A DNA stretch of 64,000 bases, from contig CM055318.2 in the NCBI GenBank assembly GCA_029255685.2, forward strand, positions 32,476,001 to 32,540,000, given 5' to 3'. The notes beneath the pieces are model-generated. The model ran no database searches. It was not told the DNA's origin and was given only the letters and a program-made list of their open reading frames with translations. Both the position numbers and the translations under genes were made by a program. Every line of letters starts with the position of its first letter. The first letter of the stretch is position 1. This document shows positions 58,650-64,000 of the stretch, piece after piece. Origin of the DNA: Silene conica. Lineage: Eukaryota > Streptophyta > Magnoliopsida > Caryophyllales > Caryophyllaceae.

Positions 58650-59800
58650 TGTTGGGAATTATGTCCTCAACAATAGTGCGATCACATAATTAAATCTCAT
58701 GACGAGAATGCGCAAAGGATGATTGGCTTGCTAAAGTTTGACATTACTGTCGTAATGACGGTGGTGACCAGTTGATCCCTTTAGGTCACACCTATAGGAC
58801 AACTCTCTTAATGGTAAATGAAATGACTGTATGTTGATACGAGTCAGTTCAATTCTAGTTCGTAATTATATGAGGAGAACATTTATAATAAGATTATAAA
58901 TTATGAACTTTTAGTGATTGACATGTCGTCACTAATATTTACATGTTTATGAAACATATTTACTCGAATGAATTATTTTAAACTACAATTGTTGTAGTGG
59001 CAAGGGATTGATTAATTAGATGTTAGTGATTTTGAATTACTACTAATTTTATGAATAAGTGTTTAAATGTTAAACTACGAATTTCGTAAAACAATGTGGT
59101 CGATGTAATTGTTTCATACCATATTAACATGTATTGGGTGTAAGTCCATTTCGGTAATATGGACCATATGTCACATTCTTACACACATATACATTTTACA
59201 TATTAACACAATATATGATAGTGTGTTAGGAATAAAAACATCTAATTAATGCATAAGTTGAGTGGGAGACATTTGAAGGTATTTAGGTGCCCATGTATTG
59301 GGTATTCTACCCTAACCAACCGGCCATCCCTAGAGAAGAACAAAGAAGACCCTTGTTCTCATTCTCTCATTCATTCCATGTTCAAGTTAGGTTTTGTAGA
59401 GAGAAAAACAAAAAGAAATTGTTCATCCTTGTTCTCACCAAAACCGTGTGACATACCTCATTTGTCAAGACAAAAATGATTGATAATATTATACTAAATG
59501 TGTACTAGTAATATTATAAATAATAACAACTAGTATTAGTATTTGATTTCTAGCAAAATAAATACAAATTATAAGAGTAGGTTGTCTTGGGTGCATCTTG
59601 GAGGAGGTATCCTACTTTGGATACTAAGGGTTGGATGTTCATCCTAGCACCGGTTTTCGTCGGATTGTAAGTATTCGACTCCTTTATTCCGCATAGATTA
59701 TTAGCATGCATAAGATCTAAACAACATAATAATTAAAGTGTTAATTATAATTTATTTAGTACGACTAAACTATTAGGTTATGAGAAATCTAAACCCATCA
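58650..59800 (+). repeat. 3' LTR of H
   Basis: 1151 bp. Matches the 5' LTR apart from a 44-bp deletion near 58724 and scattered substitutions. Confidence 0.92.
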
Positions 59801-59805
59801 CTAGT

Positions 59806-60836
59806 ATCCTCCACACTTAGTGCGACAACACGAATAAATCTTTTAAAGGATCACAGGGTATACTTTGTATTTTAGCCAGTTGATTCACGTTTATCAATAA
59901 TGATTGGCTTGCTAGAAGTTTGACGTTATTGTCATACAGATGGCGGTAATCAACTGGTCCCTAAGAGTCACACCTAAAGGATGTAATCCGAGTGATATGA
60001 TTAGATGAAAATGTAATCATATTGATACCTTATACGACTAAACGGTTAGTCAATGTAATGATGATACGATTATTTAATACTGTTTAAATAATATTAGCTG
60101 AGACAAATTAAAATGTTAATTCGTAATTAAATATAAAATGTTATATTTAATTATTGTGTGTAATGAAATGATTTAATATAGATTAAATGATTTAGTTAAA
60201 TATAAACGGTTATATTTAATTAGTATATATATTATAAATATACGATATTTATAAGATAAAACATTATATACAAGAGAGGATAACAACCACTCTATACTAA
60301 TAAAATGGGATGTTGCACGACTGACAATTTCACACACCTCTTCCTGAAGTCGTGTGATATCAATTAGTTGGGAGGTGTTTCGGTAGGACTCAAATACTGA
60401 TTTGAGGAATTTTATCTTATGGTTATTAGCTAGGTTGTTAGTAGTGTGAACAGAAGAGATGTATTCTGACTAAACTACTCCACACAACTTCGCCTATAAA
60501 AGATACCACACGGCTCAATGACTGAGCACGAGTTACACGCATAACGATACTCCCTCCTCTCTCTAGTTTTCATCTTAGACAAAAATTAGCAGTAATTTTT
60601 GCAGTTTCTAGCTCAAGAAAAGGTATTTCTCGGAGCATCTTGGGTGCAACAATTAGGAGGATATCTATTTTGATATCTGATCTTAGGCCTCTTGCAAGGA
60701 CCAAAGGTTAATTCTTGTTCCCAATCCTGGTTTCGTTATAATCCTGCATATGAGGGACAATCGTTTCACATCTTTTGAAGAACTCAACAACCTCCTGCAT
60801 ATAAAGTATTGAGATATATACAGATATTTTCCCACA
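59806..60836 (+). repeat. 3' LTR of G, remainder, with a foreign 41-bp block
   Basis: Continues G's LTR to TTTTCCCACA. 60755-60795 is not LTR sequence: it is an exact copy of host exon sequence 60847-60887, placed between two partial copies of CCTGCATA. Confidence 0.88.
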
Positions 60837-60841
60837 ATACA

Positions 60842-61247
60842 GTCATGGACAATCGTTTCACATCTTTTGAAGAACTCAACAACCTCCGCCTCTACCGTGC
60901 TTAATTCAGCCTTTTCATTATGACAGTATCTGATTAATCCAAAAACGTGACCATATTAGAAAATCTTACAAAACAGCATAAGAAATGTGTAGAAGATAAC
61001 GGTTAAGGAGAACAGATGTACCTATGGTTATATGCTCATCGGGAACCAGTGGTTTTCTAATCCTATAAAGAGGTCTTATCATCAATTCTAATGACACGAG
61101 CCGGAAGTCCTCCCGTCGCAGTAATTTCCAGATAACGTCATTGTTCATGATTATCATTAAACGATGAAACAGAGGCCGAAATCCATTAACAGTTCCATCA
61201 ATTTTATATTGTATATAATGAACCTCGTCAACATTATTCATAGGCAT
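60842..61247 (-). pseudogene. Interrupted host gene, 5' coding part (two exons)
   Basis: Minus strand. ATG 61245-61247 opens 75 codons (MPMNNVDEVHYIQYKIDG, FHRLMIIMNNDVIWKLLR, LELMIRPLYRIRKPLVPDE) to a donor G|GTACAT at 61021. An acceptor (TTAATCAG, next base 60929) starts an open stretch (YCHNEKAELSTVEAEVVEFF, KRCETIVHDC) that runs in frame across the ATACA site into 42340-42481. The exon phases do not match exactly (1 nt left over, 2 needed), so either the intron call is off or the gene already carries an indel. Product about 150 aa, not recognised. The TATA box upstream supports a real gene. Confidence 0.55.
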
Positions 61248-61357
61248 ATTGAATCTAATAGTGTAAATTAAGATGGTTTAAGGCAGATAAAACCAAGAAA
61301 CGAAATAAAGGAGAAGAGAATGACAAGCAGCACAGAAACATAGTAACAATAACAGAG

Positions 61358-61365
61358 TATTTATA
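61358..61365 (-). promoter_or_regulatory. TATA box of the host gene
   Basis: TATAAATA on the minus strand, about 110 nt before the ATG at 61247, which suits a plant core promoter. Confidence 0.55.
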
Positions 61366-61485
61366 AGGGAGGAAGAAGACACGCATGCCACTGTTGAGCA
61401 CACCCCACGCACGGGGAGCACTGCTCTATTGTTCATATTTGCCAAAGTTTGCACATTTATAAGGGTTATAAATGAACATATCATG

Positions 61486-62411
61486 ATAAACTAAAACAAA
61501 AAAAATATAAACTCATTAATTATTTTAGATTTGACATATGGCTATATTCATTAAATTGCTTACAAAGAACTTACACTAAAACTTCATTTGAAACCAAAAA
61601 AAATTATTTAGATATTTATAAAAAACAAATATAAGAATTGATTTCCAATATGCTTGAATTATTTTTCATTATTAATATATTATAGGATCAACCAAGTTAA
61701 TATAGCAAACGGTAACATTCATTGACGATCAATTATTTTTAGCTCTTTTTCAAAAGAAAAAAAGCGATTTAAAAGAGCAAAAAGTTATTAAAATACAATT
61801 ACACAATAAATTGAATCCAAATTGAAAGCAAAAAAAAAAAAAGTATTCCAAAGACAACATACTAACCCTTCAATAACACAAATATGATCTTGACACAAGT
61901 ACTATTATTATTTTTTGTCTATGCCTGAATCTGTTAGACAAAAAAACCTAAAGAGAATTGGAAGATAAAAATATAATCACAAAATGTTAAATTTACTCAC
62001 ATAATATTAAACCTGAAGAATATTACTGTAAGTGTGATACGGTCAGGGCAAGGGTGATAAGTCATTACTGATGAATAAAATAAATTTAAGAAGGGTGAAA
62101 AGATGAGATGGTGAGGGAAGTGAATTGATAGATGTGTTTATTTTTTGGGTTACTTATAAGGTGGATTAATTAGAATTATAATAGGTAAAAGACTTGGTAA
62201 ATTTCGTCCAAATTCCAATGTCCATAGTTACGTATTTAACTTAATTTACCAATATGATTGTTTACTCTAATAGAATGGATGTGTTACTATAAGTAGATCT
62301 GACCAATGGGTTGAACGGGCGGGTTACCAGTCGTTTTGGGTCAGACACGTGTCTGATTAGCGCTTTTTACAAATGTTTATTTCCTTTAATTTTATAATAG
62401 ACACGTGTTAT
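61486..62411. other. AT-rich intergenic / promoter-flank sequence
   Basis: No gene or transposon seen; long A and T runs only. Confidence 0.5.
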
Positions 62412-62420
62412 TATTCTATT

Positions 62421-62975
62421 GGGATATTCTACATGGTACCCCTCAATTTTTTGACTTTCTACATGGTATCCCTACACTTTTTAAAACATACATGGTACCC
62501 CTAATTGTTGTCATTATCACTACGTATACCCTTAAACTTTATTTTCCATCAATTAAACTCATTTTTAAGCTTTATGTGATAACTTTAACGCGTAAGGAAG
62601 CTTGTCATTTATTATCACATGACATAAGTACTCTATTAGGCTCAATATCAATCTCGATCCTAATATTTATAGATATGTATGGGCTAAAAAAAAGGCGAAG
62701 GAAAAATTATTGATCTTTGCTAAATTATCACGTCCAAAGAATGGATATTAATTCTAATAGAGTCCTTGTGTCATGAGATGATAATAAATGTCAAGTTTGG
62801 TTATGCGCCTAAGTAATTATTTAACGCTTAAAAATGAGTTTAATTGACGGAAAATAAAGTTTAGGGGTACACGTAGTGATAATGACAACAATTAGGGGTA
62901 CCATGTATGTTTTAAAAAGTGTAGGGGTACCATGTAGAAAGTCGAAAAATTGAGGGGTACCATGTAGAATATCCC
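62421..62975. mobile_element. Mutator-like MITE
   Basis: 555 bp, flanked by the perfect 9-bp duplication TATTCTATT (62412-62420, 62976-62984). Near-perfect inverted arms of about 155 bp start GGGATATTCTACATGGTACC. Each arm holds three copies of ACATGGTACCCCT. No transposase. The 9-bp TSD and long TIR fit the Mutator superfamily. Confidence 0.93.
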
Positions 62976-63189
62976 TATTCTATTTTTTTATAAATATCCA
63001 ATTTAAAATATGATATTCGTTCAAACTTCAATTGCACGGGTTTAAAACTAGTACCATATATTTTCCATTACCACCTTTTTTGGGTCATTTTTATGTTTTT
63101 TGAAAATCAGTTTATTTTGTCTTTAACTAAATATATAAAAAAATATTAGTTTCAAGCAAAGGCTAATATATCAACCCCATGGTCGACAT

Positions 63190-63475
63190 TAGACCTGGCA
63201 AAAGTATACCGAACCCGAAAAACTGATCGAAAATAACTGAATCGACACCTGACCGTACATCCGAAAGGTATAACTGAACTTCACCCCGAAACCTGAATCG
63301 ACCTGAACTGATTCGAAATTGAACTGAATTTGTAATATCTGAAATAGACCCGAGATCGAATAAACCTAACTGTTTCAACCTGAACTGGTTTGACCCGAAT
63401 CGAAAAACACCCGAACCGTTTTCAACCTGCTTAATGATGACCGAAATTCAACCGAAACCCGAAATTACCCGAATG
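63190..63475. repeat. ACCCGAA-rich repeat, possible hAT relic
   Basis: Dense ACCCGAA, ACCTGAA and AACTGAA variants after GACCTGGCAAAAG, a style seen in plant hAT non-autonomous elements. No clear inverted termini or target duplication were found. Confidence 0.4.
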
Positions 63476-63791
63476 TAGTAATTGTCGTTTGTCAAACAAA
63501 AGGAAAAAAATTAATTACTTATATACATATTTTTATATTGGTGGGTAAAATGATGGTTGGCGGTAAAATAATTCGAGAATCTACAATTTTTGGAGGCAAA
63601 ATATAATTAGTTCGTCAATTTTTGGAGGCAAAATCAAATTTGTTTACCATATTTGACTGCAATTTCAACCGAAATGATAAAAAAGAATCTGACAAAAGAG
63701 ATTTAGATGAACAAAATAACTAATCAAAGATTTAAAGCGCAAAATCTGAAAATTTCATTAATTAGTTAGGGATAATTAGAGATCTTCTTAC

Positions 63792-64000
63792 CGAAATTAG
63801 ATATCTTTTCCATCTTTACAAGATATATGGTGCTCTGTGCCTCTGTGGACTGCGATTTATCAGCTGGGCTTTTGGAAGATGAAGAGTTTGAGAGTTCGTA
63901 ATGAGTTGGTCACTTGGTGTATAGTAAAAAGGAAAGTAGATTTGCGATTTGCGATTGACTGTATACCATATTTACGAATTGCGATTATTAAAAAGGAAAG
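63792..64000 (-). other. Possible first exon and 5' UTR of another minus-strand gene
   Basis: Minus strand: CT-rich leader (about 63875-63905), then ATG at 63811-63813 (MEKISNF) and a consensus donor G|GTAAGAAG at 63791. No downstream exon could be matched, so this is tentative. Confidence 0.25.

Larger units (their letters stand above)
54158..59800 (+). mobile_element. Gag-only copia element 'H'
   Basis: LTRs 54158-55351 and 58650-59800 (the right copy lacks a 44-bp block; about 20 other differences by eye), TSD CTAGT (54153-54157, 59801-59805). The internal region has a tRNA-Met-type PBS, one gag ORF, 2.3 kb without pol, a 3' UTR related to G, and a polypurine tract. It is non-autonomous: no protease, integrase or RT. 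Confidence 0.92.
42482..60836 (+). mobile_element. Ty1/copia retrotransposon 'G', heavily invaded
   Basis: TSD ATACA (42477-42481, 60837-60841). 5' LTR 42482-43505. The 3' LTR is in two pieces, 54145-54157 and 59806-60836. The internal region holds an iMet-type PBS, a long leader, gag, protease, integrase, RT and RNase H in copia order. It was invaded by a CACTA element in gag, a TRIM in the 3' UTR and element H in the 3' LTR. Stops and frameshifts inactivate it. Same family as the fragment at 4188-7334. Confidence 0.9.

Noticed and set aside
63170-63378. Minus-strand ORF in the ACCCGAA repeat
   Set aside because: Low-complexity repeat translation with no conserved feature.

Overview
This is nuclear DNA from a flowering plant with a large, repeat-rich genome. 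The evidence is stacked LTR retrotransposons with plant-type primer sites (tRNA-Asp for the Athila-like gypsy elements, initiator tRNA-Met for copia and TRIM), plus hAT, Mutator-like and CACTA DNA transposons and plant LINEs. The species cannot be read from the sequence; the style of the Athila-like and chromovirus LTRs would suit Caryophyllales, but that is a guess. I see no tRNA, rRNA or CRISPR locus.

Layout. 1-677: minus-strand remnant of an Athila-like gag/protease. 678-3090 and 18470-19480: two halves of one minus-strand chromovirus LTR (F), split by Athila-like element A (3091-18464, TSD GGTAT). A carries a 3' half of a copia element inside its 5' LTR (4188-7334) and a hAT-type MITE inside pol (12505-13032). 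18737-19065 is a MITE in F. 19632-21682 is a minus-strand Athila-type LTR (K) hit by an RTE-like LINE (20754-21547). 21683-22582 is a second F-type LTR piece. 22589-30855 is Athila-like element B, with both LTRs but no matching TSD.

30856-41902: minus-strand chromovirus LTR E is split by plus-strand solo LTR D (31683-41128, TSD ATAAA). D in turn contains a LINE 3' end and element C (35233-40689, TSD ATGCT). C is the youngest element here: its 1538-bp LTRs differ at about nine sites. It has an intact gag-like ORF and no pol.

41903-64000: a single-copy host segment. A small minus-strand gene (61247 down to 42340) is cut in its last exon by copia element G (42482-60836, TSD ATACA). G was itself invaded by a truncated CACTA element (45216-48747), a TRIM (52855-53698) and gag-only copia element H (54158-59800, TSD CTAGT). 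Upstream of the gene lies a Mutator-like MITE (62421-62975) with a 9-bp TSD.

The most interesting signal is architectural. Several unrelated LTR families here each carry repeated short hairpin cassettes: a family-specific palindromic core whose flanks differ between cassettes yet stay self-complementary. They sit in LTRs, at the gag end or in 3' UTRs. The clearest are the GCCGG blocks of A (14480-14990) and three CCC-GAAA-GGG hairpins in the 3' UTR of C (38310-38475). Other notable points are two gag-only elements (C and H), the long 3' UTR shared by H and its pol-bearing copia relatives, and a 41-bp copy of host exon sequence inside G's 3' LTR.
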